Part shown: in pieces, positions 51,591 through 63,799 of the stretch
Layout: the number at the start of each line of letters is the position of its first letter
Position numbering within the stretch: position 1 is the first letter of the stretch
Assembly: GCA_029962745.1 (NCBI GenBank)
Contig: CM057165.1
Coordinates: 1,487,812-1,551,811, forward strand
Source of the DNA: Echinometra lucunter
Taxonomy: Eukaryota > Echinodermata > Echinoidea > Camarodonta > Echinometridae
Direction: 5' to 3'
DNA length: 64,000 nucleotides
The notes under the pieces: generated by a model
What the model was told of the DNA's origin: nothing
The model's input: the letters and a program-made list of their open reading frames with translations, nothing else
The model's database searches: none
Made by a program: the position numbers and the translations under genes

Positions 51591-52444
51591 ATGACGAGGG
51601 AGCATCAGATCAGGGTACGAGGTGGCAGGGAGAGACATCAGCATGAGGCTGTACCGAGGACAGTGGTGAATGATGATCAAGGTGATGAGCTTGTGATGAG
51701 TGAAGACGAAGGAGAAGATTCTTGGTATGAGTCATCTAGGGCTCCATGAGGGATGAAAAGGATCATCAGCGAGGTGGGAAAATGGAGGCAATTCTGGAGT
51801 CTCCACAGGGACTTCTCCTGGCATTTCTGTCCTGTATTGCTCAAGCATCTGCCTCTGATGGAGTGAAGATGCTGGCAGGCAGGCTTCCTGCAACTGAAGT
51901 TGCCACATTTCGTCTTGCTGGCTACTTCGTCTTTCTCTGTGTGCCTCGTGTACTGCAAAGTGTCTCTAAGGGTCACCCTGAAGCAGCTTCCTGGTTGCTC
52001 CTGCGAGTCCCTGTGGAACCATTGGAATGTGGCTTGTGCTTCTATGCTACCAGAACATCCCAATTGGTGATACAACAGCAATCCTCTTTAGCAGCCCATC
52101 TTCACAGGAATCTTTGCTTGGATACTCCTTGGGAGAAGTTCACCATTGTGGATGTGGCCTTAGCCATCCTGACTCTCGTTGGTATCGTCTTAATCGCACG
52201 TCCGTCCTTTCTTTTTGGAGGACCTTGGTGAGGCCACTGGAGATGGAAATGCTTTTACTCGGAGTTGTTGCAGCATTGGTCGGTGCCCTCTTTGTATCAG
52301 CAGTCTTTGTTCTCATCAGGAAACTGGGAGGAATCAGTGTGCATCCACTCACCCAGATCTGGTTCTTGGTCTAGCAGGAACCTCATGACCAGCATTTTGA
52401 ATGTAATTACTAGGACGCTCTGGAACTGTTCCATGGTGTGGCTT
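51591..52444 (+). pseudogene. SLC35G1-like reading frame, first contig copy, frame-broken and cut by the gap
   Basis: The start codon and sequence correspond to 57125 onward, but a missing T after ATGAC, an extra G in GAGGTGGCAGG, and later single-base indels break the frame repeatedly, and the copy ends at the N gap at the position matching about 57981. Since the second copy is intact, these breaks are most likely sequence errors. It should not be counted as a second gene. Confidence 0.85.
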
Positions 52445-52944
52445 NNNNNNNNNNNNNNNNNNNNNNNNNNNNNNNNNNNNNNNNNNNNNNNNNNNNNNNN
52501 NNNNNNNNNNNNNNNNNNNNNNNNNNNNNNNNNNNNNNNNNNNNNNNNNNNNNNNNNNNNNNNNNNNNNNNNNNNNNNNNNNNNNNNNNNNNNNNNNNNN
52601 NNNNNNNNNNNNNNNNNNNNNNNNNNNNNNNNNNNNNNNNNNNNNNNNNNNNNNNNNNNNNNNNNNNNNNNNNNNNNNNNNNNNNNNNNNNNNNNNNNNN
52701 NNNNNNNNNNNNNNNNNNNNNNNNNNNNNNNNNNNNNNNNNNNNNNNNNNNNNNNNNNNNNNNNNNNNNNNNNNNNNNNNNNNNNNNNNNNNNNNNNNNN
52801 NNNNNNNNNNNNNNNNNNNNNNNNNNNNNNNNNNNNNNNNNNNNNNNNNNNNNNNNNNNNNNNNNNNNNNNNNNNNNNNNNNNNNNNNNNNNNNNNNNNN
52901 NNNNNNNNNNNNNNNNNNNNNNNNNNNNNNNNNNNNNNNNNNNN
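52445..52944. other. Assembly gap of exactly 500 N
   Basis: The round length suggests a placeholder gap. The two sides are overlapping copies of the same 5-kb sequence, so the real gap is probably zero or negative. Confidence 0.95.
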
Positions 52945-55900
52945 TTACAATGTTGAACAGGAGAACCCAATCAACAAAAAGCTGCTCTCCCTTGGGGTCC
53001 TGTGCAACATAAAATAAAAAAACAATCGAGCAAGATCATACATCAAAAAAGACATATATGTTGATGGATATTTACATATAACATCAAATTAAGAAAATAA
53101 CACATAGAAAAATAAAAAAATTGACAGATTTACTGATGCCAATGTACATGATGTAGATAAACAGATCAGATTAGGCCTAAAGGGATGGACTTAAAAATTA
53201 TCTTGCAAATATTGTCTGAAGACTGAAAGAGAGGTTATATTTGACATGAGGGTCCAACTATTCCAGAGTGAGACAGCTAGATAGTGAAAAGAGTGTTTTT
53301 TTTAAATGATTCCATATTGCATCGTGTTGATATTTCAGAAACTACTTTAATCATGTCTGTATAGTTACATGTTTTATCGTTAGTATTAAGCTATACTTTT
53401 TCTCTTTGTACCTTTCATTTCAGATGCTGTCCTTCTGACCCCATTGTGTAGGAAAAACAATTGATCAGGACGTGAGAACATAAGATTGCTTCCTGGATTG
53501 GCCTGCTGACAGGTTGTAATTAAGGTACAACATTGTGAATGTACAGAAGTCAGTAAGGGGGTCACTACACCTTTTTTTGTCCCATCAAAGTTAGGGCTCA
53601 ACCTGCTGCCTCAAACTATTCATGACAGGAATCATTTGAAACCTTATTTGATCAGCTTTCTCCTTCAAATTAGCAACACCAGTATTTTCTTTTATTGCTA
53701 CATTTTTCTTATAAAAATCATGCATTTTAATTGAATATCAAAAGACAGTACGATGAGAAGTTAAAATTTTCTTATAAAAATCATGCATTTGAATTGAATA
53801 TTAAAAGACAGTACGATGAGAAGTTAAAAAATTGCCAATTTGAGATTTTTAAAGTTTCCTTCACATTGCCAATATAATGATTTTTCCATTATCAAATGAC
53901 AAATACTGATGCAACAAAAATGGGCACAGTATGTGTAGAATTTTCTGCCCTTTTCCTGCTCAAGTATTTTGTAGGTTTTTGTCCGGGCTCTGCAAAAAAA
54001 AAAAGAAGTAAGTAGATATATATATAGAGGTCATGCCAATGCATCAGCCAATGAGACAAGTTTGTTTGGTATGGCCACAATGACCCCCATCATGCTCGAG
54101 GTCGTCGGTCAGTTGTGGAAGAGATGGTATTGAGCGTAACGGAACGCCTACAAATACTATGACTGCAACCCCCATCGATACCTCTGGGGTATCATCAAAC
54201 GGAAAGCCAATAGAGAAAGTGAAGGACTATAACCTTCGTGGCAGTGTTTGGAGGAGTTTCCAGCACATTTAGCAGAGGGCCATGGGCAAACCTGAATCAA
54301 CATGGCATACAAATTTTGATCAACAGTAACTACACTGTATGCTGAAGCGGTGCTGTGTGGGTGATCAAAGCAGAACGGTGGACCAGTCAATTACTGACAC
54401 CTTCATTCACTGTAATGCTTATAAAAGTAAAACATAGAGTGACATGCATTAATCGTGCTTGAAAGTTCAGAAACATGCATGATTCTCTTCTTATTCTCTA
54501 GAAGCTTACAACAAATCACAAAAGTGCAACTCTTTTTATTCCACACCTTTTGTCATAAAATTGCAATAATTGCACACCAACAGTGCCATCAATTGGCAAA
54601 CACATACCACTCATTGTATGCGCAATGAAATTCCCCATCCATTACCGTTTGAATGATCAAAGTCTGTAAAATACTTTTTTGAGATATATGAAAAAATGTT
54701 ATGGGGGGCTTACATTTATGGTTGAGTGTATATATAAATGAGCTAAATAACCCACAGTGTGGACCCGTTGTCATGAATGGGTTACATTGCACAAAGGCGC
54801 AGCATTGTAAAGCAGTTTACAAAGTCTGGAAATGTGAACCAATCTTACTGTGACTCATTTGCATCAATGGAAGGTCTCTAGAACTGTAGCAAGGCCTAAA
54901 TGAATGAGAAGCAAACAGATCATGACCTGACCTATGCTCCAAGCTTTATTTTGACAAAGATACACCATTAGGGGTAGGGAAGCAATAGGGTGTAAGGGTC
55001 GGGATTAGAGTTGGGGTTAGGGTTATGCAAAGCATTTGGTCCTGGGTTAAAGTTCAGTATTTGGTTAGTGTACAAAGTTCACCTGAGCAATTGCCACCAG
55101 AGTATGTGTTGTGGTTGTGCTAGAAATTTGTCTCATGAAAATGAAAATGAAATGAGAGAATGAGTAGGTATTGTTTATCTGGATTTAGTGCACAGGCCCA
55201 GTCAGCATTTATTGACTATACTCTTACACTATTCAGCTCAGAACAATGGGATCACTTGACCATCTATTGTTCTGGGCTGAATCGTGTAAGAGTGTAGTCA
55301 ATGAATGCTGACTGCCACTGCTTTTTACTAGGTTGATTTGATTTAGCAATAATGTACAATGCATACAAAACATAGAAAACATTTACACTCACTTTCTAGA
55401 ACGCTCTAGCCTGAGCACTCTAGTGGGGAGCACTCTAACGTAAGTGTGAACAGACAAAGCGCTCCGTGAAGTGGTCTTCTGGAGCGGTTCCTCGCTAGAG
55501 CGCTCTACAACTGCTCCAGCGTACTGTGTAAACAGAAAGTGGTCTGCAATCGGAAGTGTGTTTCGCCATCTGCGCGAAATGTCGATTGCCTGTACATGTA
55601 CGCTGGTCAGGGGACGGTTTGAATCCGTGCGAATTACTTGACCCGCTGACCTGTGCTGCCATAGCAACAGGGAGCGGTTACTCTACAGATGCTGAAGCGC
55701 TCCACATTGGAGCACTCCATCAAAATAAAGTGTAAATAGAGGCTAAGTGCTCCCTGCTGGAGCACTCCAGCGGGGAGTGCTCTAGAAATGTGAATGTAAA
55801 AGTGGCCTAGTCATTATTAGAACTAGTGACTTAGAAGAACTGTGGTATAGACTTTGCAGTGACATGGTTTCATTCTTTATCAAAGAGGATATTAGTTTCA

Positions 55901-57106
55901 GTTTCTATATTATTTTGTCTCAGTGCATTTACTGTGAAAAACACAACTGAGAGCACAAGGAAAGGAAAGGTTGCTCCCGAGTAAAGTCTTGATATCTTTG
56001 TTCTTGTAGATGAAGTTCTGTTAAGTAAAATTTGATGTGTAGCAGTCATCAAATTTGTGCTTTATTTGTGAAAATGCACCAACAAATATATGCAAGAGCA
56101 ACCGTTTGAACAGGTTGATTAGAAATGGATAGTAAGATTAAAGAAATGATTGATTAGGTCTTGGGCTCTTGGCAAGAGATTTTTTTTATAGCATATCTGT
56201 CATGCACATTCAGCTAAACTGAGGTAAACACATTGGGGTCTTTTCTAATCCAATTTGTTACTTGCATATGTTTTTTTGGTATTTTGTATATTGTTTTCTT
56301 TTGTTTACTGGATGTGATATAATGGCACTAATATAGACCCCCTCCCCACCCTACCCCCCCCCCCCCCACCCCCAGAAAAAAAAAAATGCTTCTGTACATA
56401 GCAAAAGAACTAACATCTTTAATTTGTGAGTAAAAATATTGGGGGTTTACTTTTTTCTTCTTTCAGTTAAAAGAGTACTCCTCTGGACTGTGGTTCTTTG
56501 CTGAAGGAAGTCTTCAGGGATTGTAGATCATCTGGAAACCTACAAGACAGCATTCCAAAGACAAGCTGGTACTCTAGCTTAGGCACTTCTATTTGGAATC
56601 CTTTTGACAAGGATCTCTGGATTTACAGAGGAAAAGAAATGAGGTCAGCTTGTGATCCCTTCATAATCGGATATCTGTCGATAATATGTAGAACTATACA
56701 AAGTATTGTTGTCTTGAGGACTTGTGAAAATATGATAAAGAATCGCAGTGAATGATATTGGCTGAATATATTTGAAATCATTCCTGTATAACTGAGGTAA
56801 ATATCATGTTAATTTGTTGCATTTGTAAGTTTTGCCCCATGGAATGAAACACACCTTTATATTTTAAAGCCTATGAGAGCCTGAATTGTGAGTGTTTTGT
56901 ATGGAAAGTCAGTTGTCTACTTGTACTTTTGTTATCTAAGTTATTGTAGGCTGAAGTATTTGTGTGAGAAAATAATTCCAAAAAATACAATGTTTAAAAG
57001 TTTTATTTGTGTATTTTGCAAGTTCTCAAAATCATTATCAGGAGTGGGTATAGAGGTTGTTTTGCAGAAAGCCTCTTTTGTGGGGTATACTTTCTGTTGG
57101 TAAAAC
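52945..57106. other. Second, cleaner contig copy: region upstream of the SLC35G1-like gene
   Basis: It contains the same elements as 47424-51590: degenerate MITE (53604-54785), Tc1-type remnant (54035-54396), hairpin (55199-55314) and GAGCACTC element (55383-55807). A good acceptor (CTTCTTTCAG) at 56457-56466 could start the last exon of the transporter gene, but the 85-codon frame at 56498 is not recognised as a protein. Confidence 0.8.
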
Positions 57107-57124
57107 TTGAGTATATCGATCACC

Positions 57125-58324
57125 ATGACTGAGGGAGCATCAGATCAGGGTACGAGGTGCAGGGAGAGACATCAGCATGAGGCTGTACCGAGGACAGTGG
57201 TGAATGATGATCAAGGTGATGAGCTTTGGATGAGTGAAGACGAAGGAGAAGATCTTGGTATGACGTCATCTAGGAGCTCCATGAGGGATGAAAAGGATCA
57301 TCAGCGATGTGGAAAATGGAGGCAATTCTGGAGTCTCCACAAGGGACTTCTCCTGGCATTTCTGTCCTGTATTGCTCAAGCATCTGCCTCTATTGGAGTG
57401 AAGATGCTGGCAGGCAGGCTTCCTGCAACTGAAGTTGCCACATTTCGTCTTGCTGGCTACTTCGTCTTTTCTTCTGTGTGCCTCGTGTACTGCAAAGTGT
57501 CTCTAAGGGTCACCCTGAAGCAGCTTCCTTGGTTGCTCCTGCGAGTCACCTGTGGAACCATTGGAATGTGCTTGTGCTTCTATGCCTACCAGAACATCCC
57601 AATTGGTGATACAACAGCAATCCTCTTTAGCAGCCCCATCTTCACAGGAATCTTTGCTTGGATACTCCTTGGAGAGAAGTTCACCATTGTGGATGTGGCC
57701 TTAGCCATCCTGACTCTCGTTGGTATCGTCTTAATCGCACGTCCGTCCTTTCTTTTTGGAGACCTTGGTGAGGCCACTGGAGATGGAAATGCTTTACTCG
57801 GAGTTGTTGCAGCATTGGTCGGTGCCCTCTTTGTATCAGCAGTCTTTGTTCTCATCAGGAAACTGGGAGGAATCAGTGTGCATCCACTCACCCAGATCTG
57901 GTTCTTTGGTCTAGCAGGAACCCTCATGACCAGCATTTTGAATGTAATTCTAGGACTCTGGACTGTTCCATGGTGTGGCTTGGATCGCTTTGTCCTCATC
58001 CTAGTTACTGTCCTTGGTTTCCTTTCACAGATCCTCATGACATATGCTTTCAAACTAGAGAAGGCAACTTACGTGGCAGTCATGAAGAGCAACAACGTCA
58101 TCCTGGCTTTCTTGTTTGAGTTTGCTATCTTTGGCACCGTGCCTTTTTGGCTGTCCATTATTGGAGCTTTCTTGGTCATGTTTAGCTCTCTTGGTATCAC
58201 GATAAAGAAGTGGAAGGCATTAAAGTCTAAGAAAGCAAAGGAAAAGAACAAGAACAGGGATGTAGACCATGAATCAGGTAATGAAATTGAGACAAGTGAA
58301 TTTGATGTACATGAAGATAAATGA
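57125..58324 (+). CDS. SLC35G1: SLC35G1-like EamA/DMT-family transporter, single coding exon
   Basis: Intact frame of 399 codons from an ATG in strong context (CACCATGA); an in-frame ATG six codons upstream has a weaker context. Numbering from this start: an acidic cytosolic N-terminus (about 1-66), then two EamA-type repeats, each of about five membrane helices. Landmarks are GLLLAFLSCIAQASAS, LPATEVATFRLAGYFVF, YQNIPIGDTTAILFSSPIF and WILLGEKFTIVDVALAI in repeat 1, and GVVAALVGALFVSAVFVLIR, YAFKLEKATYVAVMKS and FLFEFAIFGTVPFWLSIIGA in repeat 2, ending in a Lys-rich tail. This is the layout of SLC35G (TMEM20) proteins: the family is drug/metabolite transporter-like, and human SLC35G1 has been linked to ER and plasma membrane calcium handling. 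The transported substrate is not inferable. Confidence 0.9.
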   Translation: MTEGASDQGTRCRERHQHEAVPRTVVNDDQGDELWMSEDEGEDLGMTSSRSSMRDEKDHQRCGKWRQFWSLHKGLLLAFLSCIAQASASIGVKMLAGRLPATEVATFRLAGYFVFSSVCLVYCKVSLRVTLKQLPWLLLRVTCGTIGMCLCFYAYQNIPIGDTTAILFSSPIFTGIFAWILLGEKFTIVDVALAILTLVGIVLIARPSFLFGDLGEATGDGNALLGVVAALVGALFVSAVFVLIRKLGGISVHPLTQIWFFGLAGTLMTSILNVILGLWTVPWCGLDRFVLILVTVLGFLSQILMTYAFKLEKATYVAVMKSNNVILAFLFEFAIFGTVPFWLSIIGAFLVMFSSLGITIKKWKALKSKKAKEKNKNRDVDHESGNEIETSEFDVHEDK

Positions 58325-58997
58325 AGATTTTATTTTTGAAATGTTGAATTATTTTTTGTTTACCTGTGATCCTATGTGTGCACTCTAATCATCAGTATCA
58401 CCAGACTTGCAATATCTAATTTAGATCCATCTTCGTCCATCATAAAGCTTGCATTGATTGAATTGTTCAACTTCAATGACTTGCAGGTAGTTTGAGTCAT
58501 GGGTCCAGAACTTCAGAATTATTATAGCTCTGAGACAGAGCCTTTGGTAATGAACTAAATAGAATAGGTCCCATTATTTCTTGGCTTATGGTGTCTGTTT
58601 GATTCAGAAGAGGGTACACGTGTATTGATGAAGTTGTGATATATCATTTGTAATATATTTCATTCAAGATAGACACTATACTTCTACATGTATTTATTTC
58701 AGAAATTATCATTGCAGTTCATTCTTATTACGCCTTTTTTGCCTTGCCTAGGGGATCATGCTATGATCTCCAGTTTGCTGTAAGTGTAATTTTTATCAAA
58801 TATTTGTGAATTTGTTGATTTGCTTTAATGAGTCTTCTCTATTTAAGAAATGGGAAAGTGCAAATTTTGACAAAAACTGATGAATTTTAGTAACATCAAA
58901 CTACCTATAGTACGTGTATATCTTATTCCTTAAATAACCAACGTTCTTTATTAATATTCTGTTTCTACAGCTATTATCAGTTAAGCGCTAAAAATCG

Positions 58998-59003
58998 AAT
59001 AAA
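58998..59003 (+). promoter_or_regulatory. Possible poly(A) signal of the SLC35G1-like gene
   Basis: AATAAA lies about 675 bases after the stop. The 3' flank between is unique AT-rich sequence with no recognised element. Confidence 0.35.
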
Positions 59004-59198
59004 AAGAAACACTGAATGGGTATGTGAATATGAGTATGAATTAATGGATAAAGATATTAAAGCAGGGTACACTGTATTCCATCCTTTCACCAATGCAACA
59101 TGGGGTTTCTGTAGCAAGCCCATGGGAAAGAGTTACCTCAGTAGCCAACGGGTTTAAAATACATCTGACCTTGTAGCATTATGACTAACGCTTTTTGT

Positions 59199-59201
59199 TA
59201 A

Positions 59202-59243
<42 letters not shown>
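59199..59243. repeat. (ATT)n microsatellite
   Basis: About 14 ATT units. The remainder of 59004-59810 shows no recognised gene or repeat. Confidence 0.95.
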
Positions 59244-59246
<3 letters not shown>

Positions 59247-59910
59247 ATAGCTTAGGTTATGTATTTGCACTTGAAGGTATACTTAGATATTTCATTTTTT
59301 ATCATTGAAGGTGATATTCCGAGACAACAGTAGTTGATTTGACAGCAAAATATTTGAGTGTGCGTCAGGAGTTCACTTATCACATATGGTCTTCTGAAAG
59401 GAAATTAGTCAAGAAGGACCAGTTTTATATTCATGCACAGTTTATATCTTAAGTGGAATATGTCGAGGAGTATAGCTAGAAACTTTAAGATACCAATTCA
59501 TGAAAAAAAAGGTAATTCGTAGCGCGTTTAATGACAGTACTTCTTTCCAACGCACTTGCATGTAACAATGCAAATAACTTTGGGTGACAGGAGCAGCCTC
59601 ACAGGGTCTATGTAACGGAAGTAGTCTACATTCGCGTAGGTCAGACCCTGTGTGAATGTATTAGGACTGACAAGGGTTTGTGAATGCAAACTAAAAGCCA
59701 TTTGATAAGGCTCTTTAGTATAGAGCTATATTACTTCGTTTCTCGGGAAATAATAGTCTTTTAGCCCGTTCGTAATTCAGTTCTGATCATGTTGATAGTT
59801 TTATTTCTTTTCATTTGAAAAAAAAAAAAAAACCAAAAAAAAAACCAAACGTATATTCCTCCTTTTTTCTAGCATTTAATGTACAATTATACATATATAG
59901 TTGTACATTA

Positions 59911-59914
<4 letters not shown>

Positions 59915-59970
<56 letters not shown>

Positions 59971-60160
59971 AAAGAAATTTGACAAATGCAAACAACTTTG
60001 GCAACTCCCTTGTAAATAATAAACACTGAAAGAAATGAAAATGGGAGAATAATAATTGCGTAGCTCCCTCAATGTTCCCCAGAGCTGTCATCCATTTTGA
60101 ATCAAGGGTTGAAAAAATGCCTCCGCCGGGAATCGAACCCGGGTCACTGGCTTTCTTTCA

Positions 60161-60197
<37 letters not shown>
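59915..60197. repeat. Two (TA)n tracts flanking a tRNA-derived insert with inverted ends
   Basis: (TA)n at 59915-59968 and 60161-60197. Between them ACTGAAAGAAA (from about 60025) and TTTCTTTCAGT (to about 60162) are exact inverted repeats. Inside, minus strand, is a tRNA 3' half with a good B box (GGGTTCGATTCCCGG) and acceptor-like GGAGGCA. No 5' half is seen. Confidence 0.75.
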
Positions 60198-60200
<3 letters not shown>

Positions 60201-60255
60201 CATATATTTGTACAATTTATCAATTGTAAATACGCACATGTGTAAGATTATCATT

Positions 60256-60492
60256 CGATATTACTATTATTAACTTCTGTTATTGTAAAGAAACATTATT
60301 GTTTTTATCTAAAGCTACATGCTTTCTTGACTAAAGCAGTGTTTCTCTCTCTCTTTTTTTTTTTTTTATTTGATATTACTATTATTAACTTCTGTTATTG
60401 TAAAGAAACATTATTGTTTTTATCTAAAGCTACATGCTTTCTTGACTAAAGCAGTGTTTCTCTCTCTTTTTTTTTTTTCTTTTTTTTTTTTT
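60256..60492. repeat. Direct tandem duplication of about 112 bp
   Basis: The block TGATATTACTATTATTAACT through GACTAAAGCAGTGTTTCTCTC occurs twice (about 60257-60350 and 60370-60463), each followed by a CT/T tract. The copies are nearly identical, so the duplication is recent or an assembly slip. Confidence 0.9.
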
Positions 60493-62960
60493 CTTTGTTT
60501 TGTATTTTGCTGCGTTTTAGCAGCATAGTTCAGGCTGAAGCTAATATTTTTTGGCCATCTTTTGTTGAGAATTCAGTTTGTATGCGAGATTTATATATGT
60601 AATGCATGTCGGGAAATGTGCCCTTGTAGATAGGATGCACGGAACTACAATGTCCGTTCATTGGGGAGGGTAGCTGAAATATTTGAAAACCAAAGTACAG
60701 CAACCCTAGTATTCCCCATGATTTTTTTAATGTACATGTATTAATAGCTTACAGCCAGTAATGAACTTGAACAGATAAAGACATTTTGGTCAACTCATGT
60801 GGGGATGTACAGTACTTATGTGTTTCTTAGTGTAATCATGAATCCTGATCCATGGACAATCTGTTCATCGATCACTTTAAATCTTATTTAGTTTTGTGAT
60901 TTAATTGCTAGAATTCTCCCAGTTATGCGTTTTCTGTGTATGTTTGTGTTACATGTAGTATAATTATGTACTAGTCATTATGGGTTGTAGCTAGCTGGCC
61001 AAAGCTTTATGAGATTTTTTTTCTCCCCTTAGTAGGGCGTTTTATTGAATAATAGTATACAGTATACATTCGCCTTCATAATGTGCCAAAACAGCTAATG
61101 ATTAATTTTTAAAAAAAAATGACTGATCACAATATTGTGATAATGTAACACATGTATGCCACTGAGAGTACACAAACATTATTAAAAGATTGAAAGGGGA
61201 CCATAACTTAAAATGCAAAAACACAGTCGATTAAGACATCTTTATGAGATTTAGTATTATAGTGTTATTACGGGAAGAGTTTGCTATAACCAAAGACGTT
61301 TAAAATATATAACATAATTCTTTATAATCGTGTTCGACTGACCAATACTGACTACATGTATTGAAGAATTAAATATTTTATGCGAAAGGTTTATATTTGT
61401 TTCAGTTGATCTTCAATATGTCGTTTTCTTTCACTGTATAATTATATACTTTATTATTGATTTTATTTCAATTGCGGAGCAATGAAAAAACGTACATCTT
61501 ACCCCTCTCGCGATTTCCAAAAGCATGAAAAGGGAATCACCGGTTGGGTAATCTTATTTTCATGGATATGATAGTCTTACATGTCGCATGATAATAAGGA
61601 CTTTATTATGATAGTATTCGGGGACGGCGCTAGAGGAGGGGGCAGGGGCGGCCGCCCCTATGATTTTTTCAAGTGATCAAAAAAGGAACAGACAATGGAG
61701 AAAAAAAAAGAGGAAGAAAAACGATGGGTATGGGGAAGAGCGGGCAGGGTCTTGCAACTATATTAGCCCTATTCGTTCATTTAAAACATAAATAAAAATC
61801 ACCTGTGGGTCATCTTGCCCTCATCCCCCATTAAAATACCCTGGCGCTGCCCCTGTATGATGCATGTACAAAGAAGAGAAAGGTCATTATTAAATTATAT
61901 GGTCTTTGACAGAGTGACAGTCAATTCTGCCATTTTCGTAATGCATGCATTCAAATTCGGTGCGTCGCTCTTCGTCACCATGGTCATGATGGTCACAAGC
62001 GAAATACAATGATGACCTATTGCATTGAGCTGTTACTTGTGATTGCAGTTCAGGAGCATTTAGATTTATTACATCATGGACATATCATGAATGGACATTC
62101 ATCGTTACGGTAATTGATTCCTGCAATTGTGACTGTCAAAGCCAACTCAGTAACATTCTGTACATATTTCTCCACTTTGATCTCACGAGGTCCGCCGCCA
62201 ATTAGCAGGGAGAGAAGCGAGACAGCGATTTGACAGTAGCTTTTTCTACATGCACGGAAGATAATAAATTGCTTAAATCATAGAAAATCAATGTGCAGTT
62301 CTGGTTTACATTTGGAATTTACTATTCCATGTGTTTCGTCTTGAAAATTGTGTGAATATTACAAGATAGAACTTAAATTTTGATTGAATGTTTGAGATTT
62401 ATAATCCTGTTTTCCCACATTTTCCCCATAATATTCCAGAAGTAAAATACATGGATCTTATGAAGATCATGTCCTTCTCATTGTTAAAAACGGTCCTACG
62501 CGTGTGCGAAAGCGTGCGAATAAGTAATAATAAATTTCATATCACACAAAAATTAACACGTTCTCAAGTTTGCTGCTCTCTATCAGCAGTATTATGAATC
62601 AAAGACATATTCTGAAAGAGCACACCAGCCGAACAAAACCAGACTGAGGGGAACTGCTTCTTTGTCAACGATCGAACATGCTTACGCAATCGTTACTGTC
62701 CATAAAATAAGCTGCACATGATCAGAAAGCGGTGACAATCATTGTATTTATGTAAATTAAATCCAGCGGCGAAACTGGTACTTCAAAGGGCTTGTGACCG
62801 TCGGTTGTCCATTCACAATACATTGCTTACATTAAGTGTTGTTAGGTCGGGCAAGCCAAAATGTTCGCCTGACGTATCAAAACATGGTGTATGCAATTTG
62901 CACTCTGACTTAATGCAGTGACTGAAATCGACGGCCGCTAGGTGAACTTGTATGAATTTG
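60493..62960. other. Downstream flank, no gene recognised
   Basis: AT-rich sequence. A block near 61618-61860 (GGGGACGGCGCTAGAGGAGGGGGCAGGGGCGG...CTGGCGCTGCCCCTG) has inverted ends and resembles the poly-G elements elsewhere. Short open frames (61815, 62388) match no family I know. Confidence 0.5.
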
Positions 62961-62965
62961 AATGC

Positions 62966-63180
62966 ATTCTGGAAATGGCCTATATTCACTCACATCATTG
63001 CTGAGTGATTATGATGATGTTTTAATAATGTGTATATTATGACCAGGGCCGCATTTCATAAACTTTTTATCAATAACAAGTTGCAATAACTGTTATAAGC
63101 TCCTGAAATCCCTTGAATCTGATCGGCTGAGAGCAAATAGATAATGATAATGATAATAGCAGTAGTAGCAGTAATAATGA

Positions 63181-63230
<50 letters not shown>

Positions 63231-63466
63231 ATGATAATAGTAATTCTGGAAATGGCCTATATTCACTCACATCATTGCTGAGTGATTTTGATGTTTTAAT
63301 AATGTGTATATTATGACCAGGGCCGCATTTCATAAACTTTTTATCAATAACAAGTTGCAATAACTATTATAAGCTACTGAAATCCCTTGAATCTGATCCG
63401 CTGAGAGCAAATAGATAATGATAATGATAATAGCAGTAGTAGCAGTAATAATAATAATAGTAATGA

Positions 63467-63507
<41 letters not shown>

Positions 63508-63743
63508 ATGATAATAGTAATTCTGGAAATGGCCTATATTCACTCACATCATTGCTGAGTGATTTTGATCTTTTAATAATGTGTATATTATGACCAGGGC
63601 CGCATTTCATAAACTTTTTATCAATAACAAGTTGCAATAACTATTATAAGCTACTGAAATCCCTTGAATCTGATCGGCTGAGAGCAAATAGATAATGATA
63701 ATGATAATAGCAGTAGTAGCAGTAATAATAATAATAGTAATGA

Positions 63744-63799
<56 letters not shown>

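Larger units (their letters stand above)
47424..52444. other. First copy of a 5-kb sequence repeated after the N gap (redundant contig end)
   Basis: From TTTACAATGTTTGAACAGG onward this matches 52945-57981 base for base apart from scattered indels of one to a few bases and rare substitutions, for about 5 kb, up to the gap. Many differences fall in short homopolymers or break the transporter frame, as expected of uncorrected sequencing errors at a contig end rather than evolution. Treat genes and repeats here as the same as those in the second copy. Confidence 0.88.

Noticed and set aside
51591..52444. Second, degenerate SLC35G1 paralogue
   Set aside because: The identity extends through 5 kb of noncoding flank and ends at the gap, so it is a redundant contig end.
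56498..56755. 85-codon open frame just upstream of the transporter gene
   Set aside because: No family resemblance, average composition, and broken in the other contig copy; more likely leader sequence.
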